Below are positions 22,701 through 32,115 of a DNA stretch of 64,000 nucleotides, in pieces. Each line of letters opens with the position of its first letter. Position 1 is the first letter of the stretch. The notes under the pieces were generated by a model. It was not told where the DNA came from and ran no database searches. It saw only the letters and a program-made list of their open reading frames with translations. A program made the translations under genes and the position numbers. The stretch comes from Symbiodinium natans (Eukaryota > Sar > Dinophyceae > Suessiales > Symbiodiniaceae), in the NCBI GenBank assembly GCA_905221605.1, contig CAJNDS010002135.1, positions 1 to 64,000 of the forward strand, read 5' to 3'.

Positions 22701-25700
22701 TGGCCTGAACCCAGGGAAGATAGACCAAGCAAGTTGCACGGCAGTCTGCTTGAAGCCATTTAGACTCTAGACAACACACAGTAGGACATTGCGAGAGTAG
22801 GAGCCTGCTGCCGTAGCAGAGCAAACTGAGGGTGCTGCGGCTTCGCCCCAAGCGGAGACGGCAGACGCCCTGTCGCTACGTGCCCATTGCTAAATGCCAC
22901 TGCGGATGCAAGGCAACGTAGGCGTGCAATGGCGCAGCTACTGAAGCTATCACCAGGCTGCTGGGCCTCAGCGCCTGCTCTTCCAGGGAGCTGTCTTCGT
23001 CGCTGGCCTGCAGGCGGGCAATGCATGTCAAATCTTAGGTTTGATGCGAGATGCGGCCGGTGACAGGACCTCACAACCCTCAAATACATTCAAAAAGTGC
23101 TCAAGGCGCTTGCGGCTCCGGTGCCTCGTCGCCCCCCGAGCGCCCGCGCCCGCGCCGTCGGGGCTTCAACCCGAGCCGCTGGCGCTCCGCCTCCTGTCGA
23201 GGATTGCATTGCGCATTCATACCATCATATACGATGCTTTTGCCACGCTTTCGCAACGGAATGACGCAAGACACTCTCGGTCCATACCGGCTGCAGAAAA
23301 TACTACTACATTGAAGCGATGCTGCGCTGACGACTTGTTGGTGCAGTCGAGAGCTCCCAGTACATGCTCCCCGTGCCCATCATCGGTGATACAGGCCCTG
23401 TCTCAAGCTTGAACTGGCCGGACGTCACACGAAGCCCTCACCCCCAACAGGTCGGCCAAAGTCCTCGGCCAGCTGAGCCAGACCTTATTCCGAGCAACAC
23501 AGTCGGTGCAGTCTGGAGCTGGCGAGGGGAGCAGAACAAGAGCAGAAAGCTCTGGGGCCACTAGCCCTGGCTAGCCTACAAATGACTTGGGATGGGCTCG
23601 GTTGGAGGTGCTGAGGTTTGGTCAGGTTCGCTGCTGAGCCGGGCCACGTCGCCGGGCTTCCAGGAGGGCCGCCGACGGGTCCACCTGAGGCCAAAACAGG
23701 CCAGACAACGGACATCTGAACCTTTTAAATTCCTTTCATCTCCTTATAAAGCCTGCCCCTTTCCCCATCGCCGAGGCCCGCGCAGCCTCCCCGCGCCCGA
23801 CGAGCAACCTGATCAGCCGAAGCGTGCTTGGGTTTGAGAATTTCGGGAAATTTGACGCTGTCCATGTTGCACTGTTGCACTACCAGAGGCCCGCCAACAT
23901 TGCAGCTGATGCCTGATGATGCTTGGACGCTTCTGGATGCTTCCGGCAAGGAGCCTCCGGCGCTGCCTTGCTGCTTCATTTTCGGACAAGTCCTGCCCAT
24001 GCGTACGATTGGAACGTCGGGTGCTGCAAGTTGCCCAAACAGCCAAGCACTTCGCCCAACAAGCGCTGCCGACTTCAGCTGCCAGGGGGCCAACTAGCTT
24101 ACGAAATCTTGCCTGACTTGACATTCAGTGGCACGTTGAGGTGCCCTAGTTACGTGCTTCATCGGACGCGTCACATTCTGCAGCTATTCTGGGCAGAACG
24201 TCAGGAGGAGGAGGCCGTTGTCCTCGGTCTCGTCATCACCCCCGGGTCGCATCGCCAAGCGCTCCAGGCCGTCGGTCAGCTTTCCCTGCCACCTGCAGAG
24301 CAAGCGTGGAATTTCGAAGTTGCAATTGTCTGAGCATTGCCAGCACTAGCACCTGAACTCTGCCGCCGAAGGGGTGCAGCTCATCAAGCGTGAACACACT
24401 GAAAGCCAGGCCACATGGACAAGACGAGGTTCCAGGCTTGCGCAGGCATCTTCTGGGCAAAGTCCTCCACTGACAGGTGCACCGAACGGGAAACTTACAC
24501 TGTCTCGCTTGGGGGGGGGGGGCCAGGGACCAGCGTCCGACCGGCATCTTGCCGTGTTCGGGCGCGGCTACCAGTTGCTTCGACCGTCTACGTGAACAGG
24601 CACTATACGCTCAAACACTGCAGCAATAGAGCCATGGGCCGACTATGGCCTACTCCATGCGGCTTCGGCACCTGGCACTGCGCGACAGCTTGCCCACGCT
24701 CCACGACAAGTGCAGTGAGCGTGGCGTCGTCCGCCATGGCCCCGGGCTCCTTCTTCCGACGCCTCTGCAGGCCACAACTTGGGGTAGATCTGGGTTGATC
24801 TGGGTGGGTCCGGGCAGGCTGGTTAGGCAGTCCCGCGGTCCGGTACGTTATGGTACGGTTGTGGTCTTCGATTGCTTGGGCTTTTTAGGCGGAAGGGTGA
24901 CGGGCGGACCCAAAAACCAAGAGTGGCGTATAGACCTAATATGGAGTAGGTGGAATGGCAGGCGTGGCGCCGCTTCAGTGCGGCGCGCTGCTTCTCCAAA
25001 TCATGGTCGAAGTTGGCCATGCGTCGGAGGGCTTCCGACAAGGCTGCCCGCCTGAGATCTCACGCGCGCGCACGCATAGTCATGCGAAGCTTGCCCGCAT
25101 GCTCTTCCAGCCATGGCCAGCCACGTCCAGCCATGTCCCAGCCGAGCCACAGCTCCGGGTCGCTGGCACGCAGGGCCGCTGCGACCAGGGCTCCAGTCGT
25201 CGACGACGCTCCTCCGGAGCCCAAGGCCTGCCGAGAGCAATTCCGCTATACAAAGCATGCCCTGCAGTACACTCAGACACGCGCATTGACCGTGAACAGA
25301 ACAAGAAAAAAAGAATACACAAGAAACGCAAGGGAAACCAAGACACCTGCTCAGCATCCTCTTTGAGGAGGGAAGCTTGCTCTGTGCAGAAGCGAAGGGA
25401 GTTCTCCAGGTCCTGGCAGCGTGCCTCAGAGCGGGAGCCGCGCAAGAGCCGATCACAACTGTACACTCCCATTGCCCCCGCCCTGACCTTGACCTGAATT
25501 TCGTGCTTTCAAGCCCGACTGCGGCGCCAACATGAACCAAACAACAAAAGCTCGCACGATCTCGCACAGAACTCGAACTGCTTGTGCCAGTATATGCCAG
25601 GCGTCCGCCAGCTTCTCGCAGGCTGCCAGCTGTTCCTGCGACCAGCCATCTGCGTATCCAGCCTGCCGGCGTGTGCGTGTGCGCGACAGCCGGTTTGCAA

Positions 25701-28700
25701 AGGTTCTACTTGCTTCACGATTATTTGTGCAGAGGGCCATGCCCCTTGTCATTGGTGGATGGGCAACCATGAGGCCAATGCCAAGAGCTGTAAACGCGTA
25801 CTTGCTTCAATTACCTTCGAACTTTTGTCTATGCTGCACATGCAGTTGCAAGGTGCGATGCGCGGTCCATGTCTGCAGCAGGTTGATGTGCAGAACATGC
25901 CGTTGCAAGCAGACGGAGAGAGATTGCGCATGATCAACTAACCCTTTCGGGGTCCTGACAGCTCAGCTAAGTGCGTTTCCCGACCGGAGTCAAAGACATC
26001 CTAATGTCATAGAACACGAGCCAATGCGAGCTGGCTGCCACATGCACCCTGACGTTGAACGATCTGCTGGTCGCTGGCTGTCACTGGATGTCACCTACCG
26101 GATGTCACTCGATGATACTGGATGTCGCCCGGGGCCTCCAGTAGCTCTTGGAGCTCCTTTCGGCAGGCGTCGCGCGCAGCTGCCAGGTTCGCCACTTGGC
26201 CTGCTCGCGATTCACCCACCCAGAGATTTCGTTTTGCTAGGGCTCGAGTAGCTCCCACTCAGGGCGAAATCTGGCAGGCTGCTTGTTGGAGACTACGGCT
26301 CGATGCAATACGCACCAATGCCAAGGCACTTTGGTGCAGCAAGGCATGCCCGACCAGCAGCGCGCCGCCATCCTTGAGTCAAGGGCTGAAGTGCACGCAT
26401 TGCTTGGTGAGAGCTGCCACATAGTCGAGACGCACATGCGGATGTCATCGATGCAGCGATAGCCATGGATACCCAAATGGATGGGTTGATTCTTCTGTGT
26501 GTGGGCGTGCAGCTGACTACGAATTACAGTGCATCTCACTGCTGTTGCAGAACCTGCACTGGCTTCATAAGCACGCCCGTCCTCTCCCTGCTCCATCTGG
26601 CGGCTTCGCGCTAGGTCTTGGCGTTGCAACTCAAGCTCCTCCTGCGCAGGGGGCATCGTTCATGAGGGAGCTATGCCGGATACGTCCAAGACTCTTTCCC
26701 ACATCTGCGACTCATCAGAAGGTTGCAGGGTTTTTCTTTGCGCCTCCAGCTTCGCCAGGTGCCGCGATGCGAGCGCCAGCTTGCCGGGGCCGCTGGCCTC
26801 GCAGAGGGATGCAGAGATGCAGGGGCGCGTGGACAACTTGACAACCGGCTGCAAAGGGGAGTGCCACCCACCGAGGCCTCATATTGCATGCTCACGGTAG
26901 GGCCGAGTGTAGCAAGGTGCTAAAGAGGTCACTTGTGCTTTGGTTGTTCCTGGATTCCGAAGGAATCGAGAAACAAAACCTGCTTCCGCGGACACCTTCC
27001 GCTGGCCTTCCGCGGAACGAAGACCAGAATCCCACTCCAACATGTTTTACAACTTGCTTCCAGGAGCATCTTGGCATCAAATAGAACGGTTGCTTCCGCG
27101 AACAGCGCTTGAAGTCGAGGGATGTGTTGAAACGCCCTTCTGAATCCTGAGGTCTGGTGCTTTGTGAGTAGCTCAGGACCTGGAGTAAGAGCCGATGACC
27201 ACAGCCCCAGACGTACAAGATTTCGCACTGGAGCTTCCGCGAGCTTCCGCGTGCACAAGCTTGCGTCCACGTGCGCAGCACAACGCTCATTTCGGACCGC
27301 CATGCAGGCACCATTGCCATATACTTGACTGACTTTCACACGCTCGGACAGAAAGCACGCTGAGGGTGCTGCGGCTTCGCCCCATGCGGAGACGGCAGAC
27401 GCCCTGCCACACTAGCCAACAGCAGCAGTGTTGGAGCAGCCGTACTGGCGGCACCGTGTCGACAGTCGGCTTCCATGTCGAGCATGTGCTTGTTTAAAAT
27501 CGTTACTTCTCGTTATGTGTCGTTTGCGGGCCATTGTAAGTGTTGTCACCACGCTGCTGGGCCTCAGCGCCTGCTCTTCCAGGGAGCTGTCTTCGTCGCT
27601 GGCCTGCAGGCGGGCAATGCATGTCAAATCTTAGGTTTGATGCGAGATGCGGCCGGTGACAGGACCTCACAACCCTCAAATACATTCAAAAAGTGCTCAA
27701 GGCGCTTGCGGCTCCGGTGCCTCGTCGCCCCCCGAGCGCCCGCGCCCGCGCCGTCGGGGCTTCAACCCGAGCCGCTGGCGCTCCGCCTCCTGTCGAGGAT
27801 TGCATTGCGCATTCATACCATCATATACGATGCTTTTGCCACGCTTTCGCAACGGAATGACGCAAGACACTCTCGGTCCATACCGGCTGCAGAAAATACT
27901 ACTACATTGAAGCGATGCTGCGCTGACGACTTGTTGGTGCAGTCGAGAGCTCCCAGTACATGCTCCCCGTGCCCATCATCGGTGATACAGGCCCTGTCTC
28001 AAGCTTGAACCGGCCGGACGTCACACGAAGCCCTCACCCTCAACAGGTCGGCCAAAGTCCTCGGCCAGCTGAGCCAGACCTTATTCCGAGCAACACAGCC
28101 GGCGCAGTCTGGAGCTGGCGAGGGGAGCAGAACAAGAGCAGAAAGCTCTGGGGCCCTTAGCCCTGGCTAGCCGACAAATGACTTGGGATGGGCTCGGTTG
28201 GAGGTGCTAAGGTTTGGTCAGGTTCGCTGCTGAGCCGGGCCACGTCGCCGGGCTTCCAGGAGGGCCGCCGACGGGTCCACCTGAGGCCAAAATAGGCAAG
28301 ACAACGGACATCTGAACCTTTTAAATATCTCCTTATAAAGCCTGCCCATTTCCCAGTAGCCGAGGCCCGCGCAGCCTCCCCGCGCCCGACGAGCAACCTG
28401 ATCAGCCGAGAGAATTTCGGGTAATTTGACACCTTTCTCTTGCTGACGCTGTCCATGTTGCACTGTTGCACTACCAGAGGCCCGCCAACATTGCAGCTGA
28501 TGCCTGATGATGCTTGGACGCTTCTGGATGCTTCCGGCAAGGAGCCTCCGGCGCTGCCTTGCTGCTTCATTTTCGGACAAGTCCTGCCCATGCGTACGAT
28601 TGGAACGTCGGGTGCTGCAAGTTGCCCAAACAGCCAAGCACTTCGCCCAACAAGCGCTGCCGACTTCAGCTGCCAGGGGGCCAACTAGCTTACGAAATCT

Positions 28701-31700
28701 TGCCTGACTTGACATTCAGTGGCACGTTGAGGTGCCCTAGTTACGTGCTTCATCGGACGCGTCACATTCTGCAGCTATTCTGGGCAGAACGTCAGGAGGA
28801 GGAGGCCGTTGTCCTCGGTCTCGTCATCACCCCCGGGTCGCATCGCCAAGCGCTCCAGGCCGTCGGTCAGCTTTCCCTGCCACCTGCAGAGCAAGCGTGG
28901 AATTTCGAAGTTGCAATTGTCTGAGCATTGCCAGCACTAGCACCTGAACTCTGCCGCCGAAGGGGTGCAGCTCATCAAGCGTGAACACACTGAAAGCCAG
29001 GCCACATGGACAAGACGAGGTTCCAGGCTTGCGCAGGCATCTTCTGGGCAAAGTCCTCCACTGACAGGTGCACCGAACGGGAAACTTACACTGTCTCGCT
29101 TGGGGGGGGGGGGCCAGGGACCAGCGTCCGACCGGCATCTTGCCGTGTTCGGGCGCGGCTACCAGTTGCTTCGACCGTCTACGTGAACAGGCACTATACG
29201 CTCAAACACTGCAGCAATAGAGCCATGGGCCGACTATGGCCTACTCCATGCGGCTTCGGCACCTGGCACTGCGCGACAGCTTGCCCACGCTCCACGACAA
29301 GTGCAGTGAGCGTGGCGTCGTCCGCCATGGCCCCGGGCTCCTTCTTCCGACGCCTCTGCAGGCCACAACTTGGGGTAGATCTGGGTTGATCTGGGTGGGT
29401 CCGGGCAGGCTGGTTAGGCAGTCCCGCGGTCCGGTACGTTATGGTACGGTTGTGGTCTTCGATTGCTTGGGCTTTTTAAGCGGAAGGGTGACGGGCGGAC
29501 CCAAAAACCAAGAGTGGCGTATAGACCTAATATGGAGTATGTGGAATGGCAGGCGTGGCGCCGCTTCAGTGCCGCACGCTGCTTCTCCAAATCATGGTCG
29601 AAGTTGGCCATGCGTCGGAGGGCTTCCGACAAGGCTGCTCGCCTGAGATCTCACGCACGCGCGCACTTAGTCATGCGAAGCTTGCCCGCACACTCTTCCA
29701 GCCATGGCCACGTCCAGCCATGTCCCAGCCGAGCCACAGCTCCGGGTCGCTGGCACGCAGGGCCGCTGCGACCAGGGCTCCAGTCGTCGACGACGCTCCT
29801 CCGGAGCCCAAGGCCTGCCGAGAGCAATTCCGCTATACAAAGCATGCCCTCCAGTACACTCACAAGAATACACAAGAAACGCAAGAAACGCAAGAAACCA
29901 AGACACCTGCTCAGCATCCTCTTTGAGGAGGGAAGCTTGCTCTGTGCAGAAGCGAAGGGAGTTCTCCAGGTCCTGGCAGCGTGCCTCAGAGCGGGAGCCG
30001 CGCAAGAGCCGATCACAACTGTACACTCCCATTGTCCCCGCCCTGACCTTGACCTGAATTTCGCGCTTTCAAGCCCGACTGCGGCGCCAACATGAACCAA
30101 ACAACAAAAGCTCGCACGATCTCGCACAGAACTCGAACTGCTCGTGCCAGTATATGCCAGGCGTCCGCCAGCTTCTCGCAGGCTGCCAGCTGTTCCTGCG
30201 ACCAGCCATCTGCGTATCCAGCCTGCCGGCGTGTGCGTGTGCGCGACAGCCGGTTTGCAAAGGTTCTACTTGCTTCACGGTTATTTGTGCAGAGGGCCAT
30301 GCCCCTTGTCACTGGTGGATGGGCAACCATGAGGCCAATGCCAAGAGCTGTAAACGCGTACTTGCTTCAATTACCTTCGAACTTTTGTCTATGCTGCACA
30401 TGCAGTTGCAAGGTGCGATGCGCGGTCCATGTCTGCAGCAGGTTGATGTGCAGAACATGCCGTTGCAAGCAGACGGAGAGAGATTGCGCATGATCAACTA
30501 ACCCTTTCGGGGTCCTGACAGCTCAGCTAAGTGCGTTTCCCGACCGGAGTCAAAGACATCCTACTGTCATAGAACACGAGCCAATGAGAGCTGGCTGCCA
30601 CATGCACCCTGACGTTGAACGATCTGCTGGTCGCTGGCTGTCACCGGATGTCACCCGGATGTCACCCGATAATACTGGATGTCGCCCGGGGCCTCCAGTA
30701 GCTCTTGGAGCTCCTTTCGGCAGGCGTCTCGCGCAGCTGCCAGGTTCGCCACTTGGCCTGCTCGCGATTCACCCACCCAAAGATTTCGGTTTGCTGGGGC
30801 TCGAGTAGTCCCACTCAGGTCGACATCTGGCGCCTGCTACCGCACGATGCAATACGCACCAATGCCAAGGCACTTTGGTGCAGCAAGGCATGCCCGACCA
30901 GCAGCGCGCCGCCATCCTTGAGTCAAGGGCTGAAGTGCACGCATTGCTTGGTGAGAGCTGCCACATAGTCGAGAAGCACATGCGGATGTCATCGATGCAG
31001 CGATAGCCATGGATACCCAAATGGATGGATTGATTCTTCTGTGTGGGCGTGCAGCTGACTACGAATTACAGTGCATCTCACTGCTGCTGCAGAACCTGCA
31101 CTGGCTTCATAAGCACGCCCGTCCTCTCCCTGCTCCATCTGGCGGCTTCGCGCTAGGTCTTGGCGTTGCAACTCAAGCTCCTCCTGCGCAGGGGGCATCG
31201 TTCATGAGGGAGCTATGCCGGATACGTCCAAGACTCTTTCCCACGTCTGCGACTCAAGGTCGCAGGGTTTTTCTTTGCGCCTCCAGCTTCGCCAGGTGCC
31301 GCGATGCGAGCGCCAGCTTGCCGGGGCCGCTGGCCTCGCAGAGGGATGCAGAGATGCAGGGGCGCGTGGACAACTTGACAACCGGCTGCAAAGGGGAGTG
31401 CGAACCGTCGAGGCCACCTCATGCTCTCCCCAAGCAGGCTGTGACGGCAGATGCGGGTTTGGCGAGCTCCTGCACTCTCTGTGCTTGGGTGCTTCTTGGG
31501 GTCAATGTCGTGGCAGTGGCAGGGGCCATGCGACACGGACTTCTTTGCCATTACTTCATGAAGAGGAGTCTTCGCAGAGGCCTCGGGACGACCAGCACAT
31601 CAAGAGCCCGCCGAAACGCAATCTTTTTAATTTCGGGGCCAACCCGCCATGGAAAATTCCTCCATCCGGCTCTGTGCAGGCCCTGCAGAGGCCTCTAGGA

Positions 31701-32115
31701 AGCTTGCTGCTAGGATCCTACCCGATATGTCTCGGCCAGAGCCAACTTTGGTTGAAAGACAAACCAGAGTAGACAGAGTGAACACAAAATGCAAGACCAG
31801 GTAAAAGCTTCAACCCCCCCCCCTGGAGGCTCCAGAAAGCTTCTAAATGATAAATGATTATGGAGGCTCAGCGGGCCCTGATTGGGAACCCAACGACTGT
31901 TGTTCACGACCGAACTTTTGTTCTGGGGACGTCGCAGCAGCACATTGATGACCCTACATTTAACAACATACAAGCCGTCCTGCGCGCACTCTTTCCGTAG
32001 TTGCTGTGCTGCTGGCTGCCCTGCTCCAGGTAGCAGCTGAGTGAAAGCACAGGAGCTAGGCGCCCGTAGCTGAAGCAGCTGAAAGTGCAATCTGGGGCGC
32101 CTCGGCATCCTCGCC
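7740..32115 (-). CDS. Giant multi-exon helical-repeat gene built from a 12-exon cassette
   Basis: Minus-strand gene assembled from about 50 short exons, read from high to low coordinates. The cassette order is: a ([13 protein letters not shown]), b (RLAxLE), c ([14 protein letters not shown]), d ([16 protein letters not shown]), e ([17 protein letters not shown]), f ([10 protein letters not shown]), g ([17 protein letters not shown]), h ([11 protein letters not shown]), i ([16 protein letters not shown]), j ([12 protein letters not shown]), k ([12 protein letters not shown]), l (LAQLAE), then a again. Four consecutive units (D, C, B, A) and a partial fifth (Z) were found. Substitutions between units fall mainly in third codon positions in the chosen frame, and splice phases agree across most joins, which is strong evidence of coding. 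Residues are Glu/Gln/Arg/Leu-rich, so a helical or coiled-coil rod is inferred. No known family is recognised. Both true ends are unresolved; exons at 33-35 kb may be its 5' part. Confidence 0.8.
7815..7950. repeat. TA-rich microsatellite
   Basis: Imperfect (TA)n with interspersed ATACAT and AAATA units. It lies in the intron between a downstream exon candidate (about 7740-7812) and module e of unit Z. Confidence 0.9.
8004..9069 (-). CDS. Cassette unit Z (partial): modules a, d-like, e
   Basis: The last, most diverged unit of the giant gene. Module a starts at 9069 after GATGAG ([14 protein letters not shown]). A d-like exon lies near 8830-8775 ([13 protein letters not shown]). Module e is 8064-8004, acceptor GGCAG then AC, ending at a GC donor (CCTG|GCGTC); it is 61 nt against 52 nt in other units and keeps the W...E...A.DEIEAW pattern. 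A further Met/Ala/Glu-rich exon candidate lies at 7812-7740. Modules b and c were not found. Confidence 0.6.
9245..18472 (-). CDS. Cassette unit A (modules a to l, with expanded e-f intron)
   Basis: Exons in transcription order: a from 18472; b from 17905 (AARRLASFE); c from 17764 ([12 protein letters not shown]); d 17372-17304; e 17219-17168; f about 11818-11735 ([11 protein letters not shown]); g 11266-11186 ([17 protein letters not shown]); h 10989-10907; i 10739-10685 (SEAWSLIDS); j from 10382 ([12 protein letters not shown]); k 9411-9375 ([12 protein letters not shown]); l 9264-9245 (LAQLSE). Lengths match the other units exactly for e (52 nt), g (81), i (55), k (37) and l (20). Donors of e, g, h, i and k are GC. 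The e-f intron is about 5.35 kb and repeat-filled, while in B-D it is 60-180 bp, so a repeat invasion after duplication is inferred. Confidence 0.75.
9876..10052. repeat. AT-rich microsatellite (TATTTA / TTCATA)
   Basis: Imperfect tandem TATATA, then ATTTATTTAT and TTCATATTCATATT units, intronic between modules j and k of unit A. Open frames through it code only Tyr/Ile/Phe runs. Confidence 0.9.
11900..13350. repeat. AT-rich degenerate repeat array (AGAACCCTATT / AATAGGAATCC)
   Basis: About 1.4 kb far more AT-rich than its surroundings. It is made of dozens of imperfect copies of AAGAACCCTATT-, AATAGGAATCC- and AATTCAT-like words in loosely 20-25-bp spacing. Two longer related stretches each contain CCAATAGGAATCCTA and TTAGAATTAATGGGA-like text (about 12430-12545 and 12930-13045), suggesting a higher-order unit of about 500 bp. 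No open frame of note. It sits inside the e-f intron of unit A. Confidence 0.8.
13430..14460. repeat. Inverted array of ~215-bp AAAAAGATGGTTTT repeats
   Basis: Tandem units of about 215 bp containing AAAAAGATGGTTTT, CCAAAAACCAACTTTTAC and GAGGCAAAACCA. The left part (about 13430-13770) is in inverted orientation relative to the right part (about 13800-14460). For example, the TTTTTTAGAGAATGGGGAGG block occurs at 13455 and 13671 and its complement at about 13985, 14201 and 14416. Every unit also holds internal inverted copies. The long open frames here (up to 267 codons, rich in KRWFWSQK-type text) are repeat products. Confidence 0.85.
14811..15316. repeat. Poly-C / CCCCCA low-complexity tract
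   Basis: About 500 bases of nearly pure C on the plus strand broken by single A residues, with a short non-C island at 14978-15035 (CCTGTAGGCCTCACC, CCGACCATCTCTAGTG). The island's CATCTCTAGTG text recurs at about 15330 and 15380 as GACCAATCTCTAGTG and GACAAATCTCTAG, so the tract expanded from an older tandem unit. Proline or glycine open frames here are not genes. Confidence 0.95.
15430..15820. repeat. C/CCA-rich low-complexity flank
   Basis: Continuation of the pyrimidine-rich region with CCCACCCTC and CGCCCCC words but less pure than the tract to its left. No supported coding sequence; still inside the e-f intron of unit A. Confidence 0.7.
16075..16117. repeat. Perfect 13-bp hairpin
   Basis: CCAAGAACCAAGA (16075-16087) and its complement TCTTGGTTCTTGG (16105-16117) are separated by 17 bases. 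Further AGGAACCAAGA words at about 16180 and TTCTTGG at 16220 suggest a small repeat family in this intron. Confidence 0.7.
16600..16890. repeat. Tandem ~50-bp imperfect repeat (GGCAACATTCCGGCACAGTTGC)
   Basis: Five or six imperfect copies of a unit reading roughly AAGGCAAC(A/G)TTCCGGCAC then AGTTGCCCGCCTG, for example at about 16610, 16635, 16686, 16760, 16795 and 16855. Intronic; no coding evidence. Confidence 0.65.
18599..23193 (-). CDS. Cassette unit B (modules a to l)
   Basis: Exons in transcription order: a from 23193 ([13 protein letters not shown], inside the C/D duplicated block); an extra acidic exon candidate near 22990-22955 ([11 protein letters not shown]); b from 22383 (AAQRLAGLE); c 22244-22177; d 21705-21628 ([16 protein letters not shown]); e 20873-20822 ([17 protein letters not shown]); f about 20765-20680 ([13 protein letters not shown]); g 20256-20176 ([15 protein letters not shown]); h 20113-20010 ([15 protein letters not shown]); i 19610-19529 ([16 protein letters not shown]); j from 19468 ([13 protein letters not shown]); k 18813-18777 ([12 protein letters not shown]); l 18618-18599 (LVQLAE). 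Phases agree at g-h, h-i, i-j and k-l. Module h uses a GT donor where A, C and D use GC. Clearly older than the C/D split. Confidence 0.75.
20901..21216. repeat. GGA/GGAG purine microsatellite
   Basis: About 310 bases of (GGAGGA/GGGAGG)n, intronic between modules d and e of unit B. Strongly strand-asymmetric purine tract able to form triplex or G-quadruplex. Open frames over Glu/Gly/Arg or Pro/Ser/Leu are compositional. Confidence 0.95.
22827..22873. repeat. 47-bp block shared with 27361-27406
   Basis: TGAGGGTGCTGCGGCTTCGC and the following 25 bases match 27361-27406 with one mismatch plus minor end differences. The next 76 bases differ from the 139 bases at the other site before the long C/D identity resumes. 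This marks a rearranged or gene-converted edge of the duplication. Confidence 0.8.
22950..26861. repeat. Near-identical segmental duplication, copy 1
   Basis: Matches 27546-31401 almost base for base; the offset runs from 4596 at the left to about 4537 at the right because of several small indels. Only scattered substitutions and indels were seen (for example around 23725-23835, 25270-25315 and 26230-26290). The block holds modules b to l of unit C plus module a of unit B, so a whole cassette was duplicated out of register with the unit boundary. Even the 12-G run near 24510 is kept. Confidence 0.95.
23464..27789 (-). CDS. Cassette unit C (modules a to l)
   Basis: Exons in transcription order: a from about 27789; b about 26815-26720 ([13 protein letters not shown]); c 26641-26554; d 26200-26129 ([16 protein letters not shown]); e 25649-25598; f about 25424-25351; g 25051-24971; h 24762-24677; i 24469-24415; j from 24292 ([12 protein letters not shown]); k 23684-23648; l 23483-23464. 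Joins d-e, g-h, h-i, i-j and k-l are in phase, giving for example NLVLSM followed by WQGKLT. Donors: GC after d, e, g and h, GT after i and k, possibly GA after l (GAG|GACTTT). The e-f join is in phase only if f starts at an upstream acceptor (25458 region), so f is approximate. Confidence 0.8.
26862..27545. other. Non-duplicated spacer between the two duplicated blocks
   Basis: Unique sequence between the copies, inside the intron between modules a and b of unit C. It holds five CTTCCGCG words (about 26982, 27007, 27092, 27234, 27244) and a 136-codon minus-strand open frame (26929-27339) with no recognised domain. The frame resembles none of the cassette modules and may be chance or the relic of an insertion. 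Confidence 0.5.
27546..31401. repeat. Near-identical segmental duplication, copy 2
   Basis: Partner of 22950-26861. Identity ends abruptly on the right at GGGGAGTGC, followed by GAACCGTCG here and CACCCACCG in the other copy. Carries modules b to l of unit D and module a of unit C. Exon frames in both copies remain open, so neither copy looks decayed. Confidence 0.95.
28060..32115 (-). CDS. Cassette unit D (modules a-like to l)
   Basis: Exons in transcription order: a diverged a-like exon near 32115-32070 ([10 protein letters not shown]); b about 31350-31262; c 31183-31096; d 30757-30686; e 30209-30158; f about 29984-29911; g 29642-29562; h 29353-29268; i 29060-29006; j from 28883; k 28280-28244; l 28079-28060. 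Sequence is almost the same as unit C, so its protein differs at only a few residues. Module a lies outside the recent duplication and is much more diverged, fitting a block copy of b to l plus the following a. Confidence 0.75.

Noticed and set aside
24236-24547. Module j read in the frame starting [10 protein letters not shown]
   Set aside because: Between units this frame changes amino acids freely and hits stops, while the WxGKLT frame changes mainly at third positions and joins module i in phase.
23041-25055. Long plus-strand frames present twice, in both duplicated blocks (for example 136 codons at 23923 and 28514)
   Set aside because: Duplication preserves any frame; they lie antisense to phased exons or in introns, and have no counterpart in the diverged units A and B.
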